From positions 49,967 through 113,966 of the forward strand of contig NZ_NESS01000013.1 of the NCBI RefSeq assembly GCF_002128425.1: DNA of 64,000 nt, read 5' to 3'. The notes under the pieces are model-generated. The model did not search any database, had not been told where the DNA came from, and saw only the letters and a program-made list of their open reading frames with translations. The stretch is from Gottfriedia acidiceleris. GTDB taxonomy: Bacteria; Bacillota; Bacilli; Bacillales; Bacillaceae_G. Positions 9,605-18,358 of the stretch are shown here, piece by piece. The translations under genes and the position numbers were made by a program. The number at the start of each line of letters is the position of its first letter. The first letter of the stretch is position 1.

Positions 9605-9633
9605 AATATATTATAGAAAGCGCTTACTGTCAA
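9605..9633 (-). promoter_or_regulatory. Sigma-A promoter of the ycjM-T operon
   Basis: On the minus strand: TTGACA (9633-9628), 17-bp spacer, TATATT (9610-9605). The predicted start of transcription falls at about 9598, inside the distal operator. Confidence 0.75.
9615..9628. promoter_or_regulatory. cre site (CcpA catabolite repression) in the promoter spacer
   Basis: AGTAAGCGCTTTCT on the minus strand fits the cre consensus TGWAARCGYTWNCW except at the first base. Its position between -35 and -10 suggests glucose repression of the operon. Confidence 0.68.
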
Positions 9634-9815
9634 TTTAAAAAATTTACTTAAAATAAGTTTTTTTGTAAAAAGTTTATTTATTTCAAAATAGTATCTATTT
9701 ATTTAATCTTTTTACTAATTTTTAGTTATTGATACTTTCTACCATTATCAATATAATTGCCCTAGTGTTGTTACAAGATTAAACACGTTATTTTTCATAT
9801 TTTTTGTTCACAGTC

Positions 9816-9845
9816 TTGACAAATTTTAAAAAAAATCGATACTAT
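9816..9845 (+). promoter_or_regulatory. Candidate promoter for the ycjW-like regulator, with long leader
   Basis: TTGACA at 9816-9821, an 18-bp spacer and TACTAT at 9840-9845. The leader to the ATG at 10023 would be about 170 nt. A cre-like or self-operator palindrome TGTAAACGGTTTAA lies inside it at 9971-9984, suggesting a roadblock-type control. No open frame was seen in 9634-10022. Confidence 0.45.
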
Positions 9846-10022
9846 CATTTATATTAAGAACAATTTTTTTCGATTAACCGCTCCTGAATTATTATGTGTG
9901 AAAATAACATTTCGATATACACTTTATTTAATTCCGCCTCATATTTTTTTAAGAATTATAAACTTTAAAATGTAAACGGTTTAATTTCATAAATCGCTTT
10001 AAATTAGAAGAGGAGAATACAA

Positions 10023-11042
10023 ATGGGCCCTACAATTTATGATATTGCTCGTGTAGCCAACGTTTCAAAGTCCACTGTATCTCGCGTACTAAATAATAAA
10101 GATAATATTTCAGAAGAAAGTCGTAACCGAGTTATGAAAGCTATTGAAGAGTTAAATTACCAACCTAATAAATTAGCTCGAGCTCTTACATCATCTGGAT
10201 TTGATGCCATTTTGGTAATGTCCCGTTCTACGAAAACAACCGCGGGAAACACCTTTTTCTCTGAGATTATTCACTCTATTTCAACGAGATCAGAAGTAGA
10301 AAATTTTGACGTGATTATACAAACATCAAAAAATAGTAAAGATGAGTTAGAAAAGTGCATAGAAAAAATTCGCGGGAGAATGATCAAAGGAATTCTAATG
10401 TTGAGTTCACCTGCAAATGAGGACTTTTTTAAAGAATTAGATAAATATGAAATTCCAGTAGTCGTTATTGGAAGAGTAGAAGGAAACTATAAACATATCT
10501 ACTCAGTAGATACTGACAACTTTAATGACAGTTATCAATTAGTTCAACATTTGATTGATCAAGGGCACACAGATATTGCATGCCTTCATTCATCACTTGA
10601 TTATCATGTATCAATTGACAGATTGGAAGGATATAAAAAATGTCTTCTTGATAACGGAATTCCACTTCGATCTGATCGTATTATTGATAGTGGATATACA
10701 ATGGAAAAAGCCTATGAAACATCAGAATCACTATTGAAATCTAAGGATTTACCTACTGCAATTTTTGCAATTGATGACCTGAAGGTTATTGGACTTTATA
10801 ATACAACTTCAAAGTTAGGTATTTCTATTCCGAAAGATATATCAATTATAGGTTATAATAATGGAATTTTTTCTCCATTGTTTTCTCCTCCTTTAACTGG
10901 AATTGAGATCCCTGTTATGAAGCTAGGTGAAATTGCTACAGACTTACTATTTAAGCATGTAAAAAATAAAACTGAAAAAACGAATCACATTATCGTTCCT
11001 ACAAAACTGATCGAACGAAAATCAGTTGCAAAATTAAATTGA
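10023..11042 (+). CDS. ycjW: LacI-family transcriptional regulator, YcjW-like
   Basis: 339 residues. The N-terminal LacI helix-turn-helix and hinge are clear (TIYDIARVANVSKSTVSRVL, then YQPNKLARAL at about 47-56), followed by a periplasmic-binding-protein-like effector domain. The ATG is preceded by AGAGGAGA. It is divergent from the ycjM operon, whose promoter carries two palindromic operators, and is followed after 22 bp by the beta-phosphoglucomutase gene. It most likely represses both units until a glycoside or sugar phosphate appears. Confidence 0.84.
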   Translation: MGPTIYDIARVANVSKSTVSRVLNNKDNISEESRNRVMKAIEELNYQPNKLARALTSSGFDAILVMSRSTKTTAGNTFFSEIIHSISTRSEVENFDVIIQTSKNSKDELEKCIEKIRGRMIKGILMLSSPANEDFFKELDKYEIPVVVIGRVEGNYKHIYSVDTDNFNDSYQLVQHLIDQGHTDIACLHSSLDYHVSIDRLEGYKKCLLDNGIPLRSDRIIDSGYTMEKAYETSESLLKSKDLPTAIFAIDDLKVIGLYNTTSKLGISIPKDISIIGYNNGIFSPLFSPPLTGIEIPVMKLGEIATDLLFKHVKNKTEKTNHIIVPTKLIERKSVAKLN

Positions 11043-11064
11043 TTGAATCAATGGAGGTATCATT

Positions 11065-11736
11065 TTGAAAAAGCAAATTGAAGCATTTATTTTTGACTTA
11101 GATGGTGTAATTACTGATACTGCTGAATTTCATTATTTAGCATGGAAAAAACTAGGTGAAGACTTAGGAATTCCTTTTGACCGAGAGTTTAATGAAACGC
11201 TAAAAGGAGTAAGTCGAACAGATTCATTAGAAAGAATCCTAACTTTAGGAAACCGACAAAATGATTTTAGTGAAAGCGAAAAAAATGAGTTAGCAACGAA
11301 AAAGAATGCTCATTATGTTGAACTAATCCGTAAAATTTCTGAAAAGGACCTATTACCAGGAGTCGAATCTTTCCTAATTCAAATCAAGAAAGCTGGTATT
11401 AAAATTGCAATGGCCTCGGCTTCAAAGAATGCATTAATGGTTGCTAATGCTTTAGGAATTACCCAGTATTTTGATCACATAGTTGACGCTGCAACGGTCA
11501 TTAATTCAAAACCAGATCCAGAGGTATTTTTAAAAGCTGCTAAAGCAGTTTCGGCCAACCCTGAAAACTGTATCGGTGTAGAGGACGCTGCTGCAGGCGT
11601 TGATGCGATCAATGCTGCAAATATGTTCTCTGTTGCAATTGGAGATTCTACTATTTTAAGCCATGCTAATTTTGTTTTATCATCAACAGAAGAATTAGAG
11701 CTTAATAGAATTATTGATAAGTATTTAGCATCGTAA
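11065..11736 (+). CDS. pgmB: Beta-phosphoglucomutase (HAD superfamily), YcjU/PgmB-like
   Basis: 223 residues from a TTG start at 11065 with GGAGG seven bases upstream. The HAD nucleophile motif DLDGVITDT (Asp at about 10 and 12) and the cap signature AEFHYLAWKKL are typical of beta-PGM; the third motif is SKPDPEVFLKAA and the fourth VEDAAAGVDA. It converts beta-glucose 1-phosphate, the product of inverting GH65 phosphorylases, to glucose 6-phosphate. It is co-transcribed with the regulator, and a strong hairpin follows. Confidence 0.88.
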   Translation: MKKQIEAFIFDLDGVITDTAEFHYLAWKKLGEDLGIPFDREFNETLKGVSRTDSLERILTLGNRQNDFSESEKNELATKKNAHYVELIRKISEKDLLPGVESFLIQIKKAGIKIAMASASKNALMVANALGITQYFDHIVDAATVINSKPDPEVFLKAAKAVSANPENCIGVEDAAAGVDAINAANMFSVAIGDSTILSHANFVLSSTEELELNRIIDKYLAS

Positions 11737-11778
11737 AATTATACAAGAATAACATTCGTCTATATTATCAAAAAAAAA

Positions 11779-11814
11779 ACGAAAATCTCATTTTTAAGAT
11801 TTTCGTTTTTTTTA
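11779..11814. terminator. Bidirectional intrinsic terminator between pgmB and bioB
   Basis: A 10-bp stem ACGAAAATCT/AGATTTTCGT (11779-11788 with 11797-11806), flanked by an A-run and an eight-T run, serves both converging genes. Confidence 0.88.
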
Positions 11815-12810
11815 TTATGAGAATATCTTTTCTTGTTTTCCAACCAACTCAATCTCAAAACCTAAATCTTCTAGCATTGCATGGTCACTATTTGTCTCCT
11901 GCCCCTCCGTAGTCAAATAATCACCGATAAAAATACTATTTGCAGCGTAAAGCCCTAGTGGTTGTAAACTACGTAGATTTACTTCACGCCCTCCAGAAAT
12001 TCGAATTTCTTTAGTAGGATTTATAAACCTAAATAGTGCCAATACTTTTAAACAATATCGTGGATTTAATTCATTCACTCCTTCTAGTTTTGTTCCATTA
12101 ATAGCATGTAAAAAGTTTACCGGAATGGAATCTGCATCCAATTTACGCAATGACCTCGCAATCGAAATAACATCTTTTTTTGTTTCCTTCATTCCAATAA
12201 TGGCCCCGGAACACGGAGATATGCCTGACTGTTTAACTTTCTCAACCGTATCGATTCGATCCTGATATGTATGGGTTGTTGTAATATAATTATGGTGCTC
12301 AGCTGATGTATTTAAATTATGATTATATCGATCAACACCTGCTTCTTTAAGCTCATTTGCTTGATGATCCTTAATAAGCCCTAAGCAAGCACATACCTTC
12401 AAACCATATAATTCTTTAATTTCCTTAACCGCATCTGATACTACATTTACATCTCGGTTCGTTGGTCCTCGTCCACTCGCAACAATGCAATATGTACCTG
12501 CTTTTAGTTCAAAAGCACGCTTCGCTCCATCAAGAATTTCTTCTTTAGATAGAAAAGGATATTTCTCAATAGGTGCACTAGAAATTGAAGATTGGGAACA
12601 ATAGCCGCAATCCTCAGGACAATAACCACTTTTAGCGTTAATAATCATATTAAGTTTAACTTTTTTTCCATAATAATGTTTTCTAATAATAAATGCACCT
12701 TGTAAAAGTGAAAGTAAGTCATCATCATCACATGACAATATGCTTAAGGCCTCCTCATCTGAAATTTCTTTACCTAAAATAACCTCTTGCGCTAATTTAG
12801 TCCAATCCAT
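11815..12810 (-). CDS. bioB: Biotin synthase
   Basis: Radical-SAM enzyme that inserts sulfur into dethiobiotin. From the ATG at 12810 the SAM cluster cysteines are C64, C68 and C71 in GYCPEDCGYCSQS, followed by the conserved YNHNLNT and the late SGGREVNLR region with the [2Fe-2S] ligand Arg. The start at 12810 is preferred over 12825 because GGTGAG lies seven bases before it, no site precedes the other, and MDWTKLAQ aligns with the usual N-terminus. It is the last gene of bioY-bioD-bioB. Confidence 0.95.
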   Translation of the reverse strand: MDWTKLAQEVILGKEISDEEALSILSCDDDDLLSLLQGAFIIRKHYYGKKVKLNMIINAKSGYCPEDCGYCSQSSISSAPIEKYPFLSKEEILDGAKRAFELKAGTYCIVASGRGPTNRDVNVVSDAVKEIKELYGLKVCACLGLIKDHQANELKEAGVDRYNHNLNTSAEHHNYITTTHTYQDRIDTVEKVKQSGISPCSGAIIGMKETKKDVISIARSLRKLDADSIPVNFLHAINGTKLEGVNELNPRYCLKVLALFRFINPTKEIRISGGREVNLRSLQPLGLYAANSIFIGDYLTTEGQETNSDHAMLEDLGFEIELVGKQEKIFS

Positions 12811-12826
12811 ATGATCACTCACCATT

Positions 12827-13513
12827 TCATTGATTTTTCGTTAATAATTGCTGAAATTCCAAAATAGATTTTTCTGTAAAGAAATCCATTTGCTCCGGTA
12901 TGACTCCAAGAATGTCATGGCCTGTTAATTTTTCTAGCATAACTAAATTATCTTTTTCCATTTCACTCATAACTGATGGTACTTTATTAATTAATAAACC
13001 TTTTAGGTTAATATGGTGTGATTTTAAATACTCAGTTGTTAATACAGTATGATTAATTGTTCCTAGCTTTAAAGTTGTAACTAGGATTACTGGTAAGTTT
13101 AATAGTTTGATTAAATCAATCGTTCCAAAATTTTCTTTTAATGGAACCGCAACTCCACCTGCCCCTTCAACAAAAACAACATCATGCTTATTTTCTAATT
13201 GCTTATATTTTTCTAAAATAACTTGTTCATTAATAAAAACATCTTCTAATTTACTAGCTAAATGTGGTGAAACAGGTGTTTTAAATGTATATGTACTGTA
13301 GTAATCATGCTCTTCTGTCAGTTCTAGTTTCTCTTTATAAAAAGCTACATCTTCCCCTATGACTCTATTGTTAACATTTACTACTCCACTTTGAACTGGT
13401 TTATAAGGAATCGCATCAATTCCTTTTTTCTGCAAGCAATTCACCATTTGAGCAGTTACATAGGTTTTACCAATATCCGTATCAATTCCAGTAACAAAAT
13501 ATCCTTTACCCAT
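12827..13513 (-). CDS. bioD: Dethiobiotin synthetase
   Basis: 228 residues from the ATG at 13513, immediately after the bioY stop; the open frame extends upstream inside bioY. The P-loop GIDTDIGKTY lies near the N-terminus, and EGAGGVAVPL near residue 115 is typical. It closes the ureido ring of diaminopelargonic acid with ATP and CO2. It sits between bioY and bioB and should be translated with them. Confidence 0.93.
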   Translation of the reverse strand: MGKGYFVTGIDTDIGKTYVTAQMVNCLQKKGIDAIPYKPVQSGVVNVNNRVIGEDVAFYKEKLELTEEHDYYSTYTFKTPVSPHLASKLEDVFINEQVILEKYKQLENKHDVVFVEGAGGVAVPLKENFGTIDLIKLLNLPVILVTTLKLGTINHTVLTTEYLKSHHINLKGLLINKVPSVMSEMEKDNLVMLEKLTGHDILGVIPEQMDFFTEKSILEFQQLLTKNQ

Positions 13514-13514
13514 C

Positions 13515-14087
13515 TTAAGCAGCCACCTTTTTTTCGTTTTCTCTAGCTTTTGCAAAATGAGCATGTAGGCGCACCGCCAATACTCCTCCAAAAACAGCTA
13601 GTAACAAATCTTGCCCAATACTATATACGAGTCCCATCATTAGAACTTCTTTTAATGAAACGGGACTATTTAACCAAGTATTTAATGAAATATAAACATA
13701 TGTAATGCCTAAAATATAAACAATAACTAACCCTATTACATTAGCAAAAATAAAATTCTTAAGTTTTGGTTCCCTCGTTTTTTCAACGATCTTTCCAATT
13801 ACAAACGCTGCAACGATGAAACCGATTAAATATCCAAATGTTGGTTTTAAAACATATTCAGGTCCACCACCTGAAGCAAATACTGGTATTCCAATTAATC
13901 CAATACAAACATATAATAGTTGACTCATCATCCCTTTTTTACTGCCTAAAAGACAGCCCGCTAAAAATACGAAAAGTATTTGAAGCGTAAAAGGAATCAC
14001 TGGTAAGGGAATCTTAATAAAAGCTCCGATCGATGTTAGTGAGGCAAATAAAGATATTACTGTTAATGATAAAGTCCTATTTTTCAT
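13515..14087 (-). CDS. bioY: Biotin transporter substrate-specific subunit BioY
   Basis: 190 residues with about six membrane helices. The S-component signature GxxxGYLIGF (here PTFGYLIGFIVAAFVIG) and the early IPFTLQILFVFLAG are visible. It binds biotin and either works alone or with an ECF module encoded elsewhere. The ATG at 14087 has a GGGGGGAT site. Having uptake and the last synthesis steps in one operon suits BirA control. Confidence 0.92.
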   Translation of the reverse strand: MKNRTLSLTVISLFASLTSIGAFIKIPLPVIPFTLQILFVFLAGCLLGSKKGMMSQLLYVCIGLIGIPVFASGGGPEYVLKPTFGYLIGFIVAAFVIGKIVEKTREPKLKNFIFANVIGLVIVYILGITYVYISLNTWLNSPVSLKEVLMMGLVYSIGQDLLLAVFGGVLAVRLHAHFAKARENEKKVAA

Positions 14088-14173
14088 TGTATCCCCCCTA
14101 TTAGTTTATGAGTTTGACAAACTAGCAAAATTTGACAAACCAACAAAATTAAATTACCATGCAATTAAAATAT

Positions 14174-14205
14174 ATGTCAACTAAATTTAAGTTTTAGGTT
14201 AACAT
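14174..14205. promoter_or_regulatory. BirA (biotin repressor) operator shared by bioY and bioA
   Basis: Inverted repeat ATGTCAACT - 14 bp - GGTTAACAT, matching the Firmicute BirA box. On the minus strand it contains TTGACA (14180-14175), a -35 for bioY with TAATTT 18 bp further. On the plus side it runs into TATAAT (14205-14210), the -10 of bioA. One repressor would close both promoters. Two direct copies of TTTGACAAAC (14113-14122 and 14131-14140) lie next to it; their role is unknown. Confidence 0.82.
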
Positions 14206-14228
14206 ATAATTCAAGGGGGATAACATAT

Positions 14229-15593
14229 ATGGAATACGAAATCTATGAAGAATTATCTTCAAAAAATAAGCAGTATCTTTGGCATCCATTTACTCAAATG
14301 AAGGATTACATAAATGAAGATCCATTGATTATTTCATATGGAAAAGATAGAAAATTATATGACGTATTAGGAAATGAATACTATGATGGGGTATCCTCTA
14401 TTTGGTTAAATGTCCACGGCCATAATATTCCAGAATTAAATAAGGCGATTAATGAACAATTAGAAAAGGTTGCCCATTCAACACTTTTAGGAATGGCCAA
14501 TATACCTGCGATTCTTTTAGCAGAGAGACTAGTCGAGATTTCTCCTACAGGTTTAGAAAAAGTTTTCTATTCAGACTCAGGAGCTACTTCTGTAGAAATT
14601 GCGATTAAAATGGCTTATCAATATTGGCGAAACATTGGAAAACAAGATAAGAATACTTTTGTAACAATGAAGGAAGCGTATCATGGAGATACAATCGGAG
14701 CAGTATCAGTTGGCGCAATAGACTTATATCATCAGGCATATAATGAGTTACTATTTCCAAGTATAAAAATATCTTATCCACATCTTTATCGTTCAAAATA
14801 CGTAGGAACCGAAGAAGAAATTAGAGATTCCTATTTAAAAGAAGTTGAAGATTTATTTATCGAAAAAGCTAATTCAATTGCAGCATTAATAATCGAGCCA
14901 ATTGTTCAAGGAGCAAGTGGTATTATTGTCATGCCAAAAGGGTATTTAAAAGCAATACAGGAATTATGTATAAAATATGATGTATTACTTATAGCTGACG
15001 AGGTCGCAACAGGTTTTGGACGAACTGGTAAAATGTTTGCCTGTGATTTAGAAGGAGTCACACCAGATATTTTAACTTGTGGAAAAGGGTTAACCGGTGG
15101 CTATTTACCGGTAGCAGCAACATTAACAACAAATAGAATTTATGAAGCATTTTTAGGTACATACGAAGAACAGAAAACTTTCTTTCATGGTCACAGTTAT
15201 ACAGGTAATCCTCTTGGATGCGCTGTTGCAATAGCGAATCTAGATTTATTTAATAGCACAAAATTATTACAACACGTCGAAAAAATCTCTTCTTATGTCC
15301 AAGAAAAATTAATGAAATTTAATGAGTTAAAACATGTTGGAGATATACGTCAAAGTGGCTTGATGATTGGGATTGAACTAGTAAAATCAAAGCATACAAA
15401 AGAAGTTTTCCATTGGAATGAACGAATCGGAGTGCAAGTAACGAAAAGAGCAAAAGAGCTTGGGCTTCTCACACGTCCTCTTGGAAATGTTATCGTATTT
15501 ATGCCTCCATTAGCATCAAAAGAATCGGAGCTTGACGAAATGTTAGATATTCTTTATTACGCTATATCTGGAGTTACGGAAAACATGAACTAA
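14229..15593 (+). CDS. bioA: Adenosylmethionine-8-amino-7-oxononanoate aminotransferase
   Basis: 454 residues, a class III aminotransferase. The PLP lysine is K286 in CGKGLTGGYLP, preceded by LLIADEVATGFGRTGKMFAC; the N-terminal LWHPFTQMKDY is a BioA hallmark. It makes 7,8-diaminopelargonate from KAPA using SAM as amino donor. The ATG has AGGGGGA upstream. It is divergent from bioYDB; no bioF, bioW or bioI is in the window, so KAPA must come from elsewhere. Confidence 0.95.
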   Translation: MEYEIYEELSSKNKQYLWHPFTQMKDYINEDPLIISYGKDRKLYDVLGNEYYDGVSSIWLNVHGHNIPELNKAINEQLEKVAHSTLLGMANIPAILLAERLVEISPTGLEKVFYSDSGATSVEIAIKMAYQYWRNIGKQDKNTFVTMKEAYHGDTIGAVSVGAIDLYHQAYNELLFPSIKISYPHLYRSKYVGTEEEIRDSYLKEVEDLFIEKANSIAALIIEPIVQGASGIIVMPKGYLKAIQELCIKYDVLLIADEVATGFGRTGKMFACDLEGVTPDILTCGKGLTGGYLPVAATLTTNRIYEAFLGTYEEQKTFFHGHSYTGNPLGCAVAIANLDLFNSTKLLQHVEKISSYVQEKLMKFNELKHVGDIRQSGLMIGIELVKSKHTKEVFHWNERIGVQVTKRAKELGLLTRPLGNVIVFMPPLASKESELDEMLDILYYAISGVTENMN

Positions 15594-15684
15594 ACAGTCA
15601 TCACGTCTTGAATTCGGTAATTTGTTAACTCCACAATTGAAAATCAACCACATTAAATAATATAACATTCAAAAATAAAGAATC

Positions 15685-15724
15685 CCTGTAGTAGACAACT
15701 AATAACTTTACTGTCTACTACAGG
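15685..15724. terminator. 13-bp perfect hairpin between convergent bioA and DedA genes
   Basis: CCTGTAGTAGACA (15685-15697) pairs perfectly with 15712-15724 around a 14-base loop. There is no U-tract on either side, so it may be a weak bidirectional terminator or a mobile repeat. Confidence 0.5.
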
Positions 15725-15755
15725 CATACACTTTCACTCTTTGAAATATTATCGT

Positions 15756-17069
15756 TTATTTGGTTTGCTTTTTTAACAATTTTTCCTCATGCATATTCAC
15801 TTTTAAAAGTGAAACAAAACGAAATAACTCCAGTGAGAATATAATTCCACTTAACCAAACGGAACTGAATACAAACCCAGCTGCAATATCACTAGGCAAT
15901 AAATGATGCAAATAGACGCTGCTAATCGAAAATAGTAAAACAACAAATATAAAAACGAAGAACATTACGATATTAAATAAATAAGCTTTATTATGTCGAA
16001 TTAACATAATAATGAAGTAACCTAATATTGTCAAAATCAACATAGACTTTTCATTAGGAAAGTTTTTACTTACATTACCGCCGAGCATAAAGTTGAATAT
16101 CCAAGGAATCCCTATGGATAGTATAAGAATTCCAACTAAACTAGCGATAAAAAAGAGCAATTCTAGCCATTTATTTTTGTTATTTATCAGGATTACTAAG
16201 ATTGTAGCAAGCGAAATCGTCACTAAAACCTTCCATGTCGATAATGAATATATAAAGTTCATACTCCCATGCCAATGTTGATTAAATAAATTAAAAACAA
16301 TGGTCTTAAATACGGAATTGAATTTATTAAATTCATTACTAATTGTGTCTTGAATTAACCCGACCATTAAGATAAAAAACGAAACGAGAAAAATTAAACA
16401 GATTAAGATGATTAATTTTATTTTCATGAAGCTTTTAAATCTCTTAAAACTTGATTCAAAAATTAATAGTAACGACTCTTTAATTATTTCCTTATTTGCT
16501 TTTACGACAAAAAAAGCGAGTACTATAAATCCTAATAATATGCTACCTAATACTAACCATTTTTTAATTTCCACTTGATAGATATCCCATTTAGGTCCCA
16601 TGGCCTGCCCTAACCATATAAAGGTTCCAATCCAAAGAAATACACCTATATAAGAAAATATAGCAAAGGATCGATATGGTAATTTAATGATTCCAGAAAT
16701 AATGCTTGCGAAATGTCTAATCCCCGGAATAAAGAAAGATACTAGTAATAATACCTTTCCATATTTTTCATACCATTTTGACATCTTTTCAATCTTTTCT
16801 GGACCCATATGTATATAGTGTCCAAATTTACGAAAAAATGGTGTACCAAGTTTATATCCTAACCAGTAAGAAATTGTTACCCCAACTACTCCTCCAAGGC
16901 CGGCAGAAATAATGGACAATACAATACTCATTTTCCCATGAAAACATAACACACCTACATAACTCATCAATGCTTCATTCGGAATTGGCACTATAATCAA
17001 TTCCAACATCAATGATAAAAACAAGATGATATAGCCATACTCATTTAATAAATGGATGATTTCGTTCAT
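15756..17069 (-). CDS. DedA-family membrane protein fused to a degenerate PAP2-like domain
   Basis: 437 residues. Residues 1-180 are a DedA/SNARE-associated domain (IVPIPNEALMSYVG, the conserved F-x-R-x(3)-G-type segment FFIPGIRHFASIISGIIKLPY). Residues 205-420 form a six-helix PAP2-like region. In that half the catalytic PSGH is replaced by PNEKSM, and the SRxYLGxHxxSD motif reads SSVYLHHLLPSD, so phosphatase activity is doubtful. DedA proteins flip or handle membrane lipids such as undecaprenyl phosphate. The gene stands alone, convergent with bioA. Confidence 0.78.
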   Translation of the reverse strand: MNEIIHLLNEYGYIILFLSLMLELIIVPIPNEALMSYVGVLCFHGKMSIVLSIISAGLGGVVGVTISYWLGYKLGTPFFRKFGHYIHMGPEKIEKMSKWYEKYGKVLLLVSFFIPGIRHFASIISGIIKLPYRSFAIFSYIGVFLWIGTFIWLGQAMGPKWDIYQVEIKKWLVLGSILLGFIVLAFFVVKANKEIIKESLLLIFESSFKRFKSFMKIKLIILICLIFLVSFFILMVGLIQDTISNEFNKFNSVFKTIVFNLFNQHWHGSMNFIYSLSTWKVLVTISLATILVILINNKNKWLELLFFIASLVGILILSIGIPWIFNFMLGGNVSKNFPNEKSMLILTILGYFIIMLIRHNKAYLFNIVMFFVFIFVVLLFSISSVYLHHLLPSDIAAGFVFSSVWLSGIIFSLELFRFVSLLKVNMHEEKLLKKQTK

Positions 17070-17137
17070 ATTAAGACCTCAATATTCAATACTCTTTAAT
17101 GTAGTGATTATTTTCTCATATTATCTGGTAGTCTTTC

Positions 17138-17371
17138 AAGAACTAGACCATCTTAATTACAGCAGCAACAACGATTTTAACACTTTTACCACTAGCATTT
17201 TCACATCATGGTGATACTGTCATTTCACAAACTTTAGGAATTGTAGTAATAGGTGGAATGATCACCTCTACTTTAAATAGCTTTTTAGTCATACCAATAA
17301 TTTATCAATGGTTGCATAAAAAACAGCCAAACAAGAAAGTAATTTCAACTGAGGAAGTTAATTCATTTTAA
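17138..17371 (+). pseudogene. C-terminal remnant of an RND (AcrB/SwrC-type) efflux transporter
   Basis: From 17153 an uninterrupted frame of 72 codons reads LITAATTILTLLPLAF..., then GDTVISQTLGIVVIGGMITS and TLNSFLVIPIIYQWLHKK, the last helices of an RND pump. Just upstream RTRP (17138-17149) is in another frame, implying a one-base deletion. The remaining 900 or so codons are missing. Confidence 0.72.
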
Positions 17372-17727
17372 TTGAATTAAAAGGTAACTCTTATTTTAGT
17401 TAGCTTTTCTATTTTATTTTTTAGGCTAATATCTTTTAGAGATTTTTAACCAAATAAATAAAAATCGTATAGTCAAAAACATTGACAAGCCGTATAGCTT
17501 GAACATATAAAGTGAATATAAATATCGATTGTTGTTGCAAAGATGAGAAAAATCGAAAGCATACCGGTGAGCATAAATGAGATTGCTGTACAGATCTAAT
17601 AGTTAAATTATTAAGTGCTGTACAAAAGTCTTCATCTTCTTCTCGTTGTGATAATCAAATTATTATTAATATCCAAATTAACAATAAATGAGCTATTTCG
17701 ATTAATTCAACTCAAACGTTGGCATAA
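17372..17727. other. Intergenic stretch without a recognisable gene
   Basis: AT-rich sequence with a promoter-like TTGACA-17-ATATAA near 17482-17510, but no open frame beyond about 20 codons and no known RNA fold that I could recognise. Confidence 0.4.
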
Positions 17728-17767
17728 AAAATAGAGTGAAGAAACTTATTGTTTCCCACTCTATTTT
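17728..17767 (-). terminator. Intrinsic terminator of the 112-residue protein gene
   Basis: An 11-bp stem AAAATAGAGTG/CACTCTATTTT overlaps the stop codon and is followed by T-rich sequence on the minus strand. Confidence 0.82.
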
Positions 17768-18104
17768 ACTTATTGAAATCATTTTCCTCTGTTTTTGATT
17801 TGCCTTTTATCTCATCTAATGAATTAAAATAAAGCTCAATTTCATTCATTTTAAGTTGCACTTCTTCAATTGCATCCTCTAATATTTTCGTTAAATCGTT
17901 TTGTACTTGTTTAATAACTTCAACATTTTCAAGACCGTCTTTTTTGACAATACGTTTAACCTTTAGTTCTTCTATTGCCATCTTCATTTGGATCTTTGTA
18001 ACAATCTCTTTCATTAAACGATTGACGTTTTTTTCAAAGAGTTTTTCTTTAGCCTGTTCTATTTCTGTTGTAGTATTTGATTGTTCGAATTTCAATCCAT
18101 ACAC
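17766..18104 (-). CDS. Hypothetical coiled-coil protein
   Basis: 112 residues, highly charged (Lys/Glu-rich) and predicted largely helical, with heptad-like Ile/Leu/Val spacing over residues 15-95. No signal peptide, membrane helix or cysteine. The start ATG is preceded by AGAGGTG and the gene has its own terminator, so it is probably real. No family recognised. Confidence 0.62.
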   Translation of the reverse strand: MYGLKFEQSNTTTEIEQAKEKLFEKNVNRLMKEIVTKIQMKMAIEELKVKRIVKKDGLENVEVIKQVQNDLTKILEDAIEEVQLKMNEIELYFNSLDEIKGKSKTEENDFNK

Positions 18105-18358
18105 ACCTCTTCATTAAATAATCACATATCAATATATGCAAAATTTTAGAAAGTGGTACAAGTTGTCATTAAAACCTTCTATTCTTTCTGTGAATAATTC
18201 GTATTAAACTCTAAATAACTTATATGAATTAATCTTTTGCCATTATTTCTTTATAATTGGTTTATTATAAAAATATACTTATATTACTCAATTAATGATT
18301 TACATTGTTTTATAATTTAACTACTATCTAATTAGTAAATAAAAGAAAGGTAGATTTG

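Noticed and set aside
9529..9633. N-terminal extension of the GH13_18 frame up to 9633
   Set aside because: It would run through the promoter, cre site and both operators; the ATG at 9528 has a perfect ribosome site and a normal N-terminus.
13107..13301. Open frame antisense to bioD
   Set aside because: Shadow of a conserved gene.
14113..14140. Second BirA operator
   Set aside because: The TTTGACAAAC units are direct, not inverted, repeats, so they do not fit the BirA dyad.
17450..17727. tRNA or riboswitch in the gap before the 112-residue gene
   Set aside because: No cloverleaf or recognisable conserved core was found.
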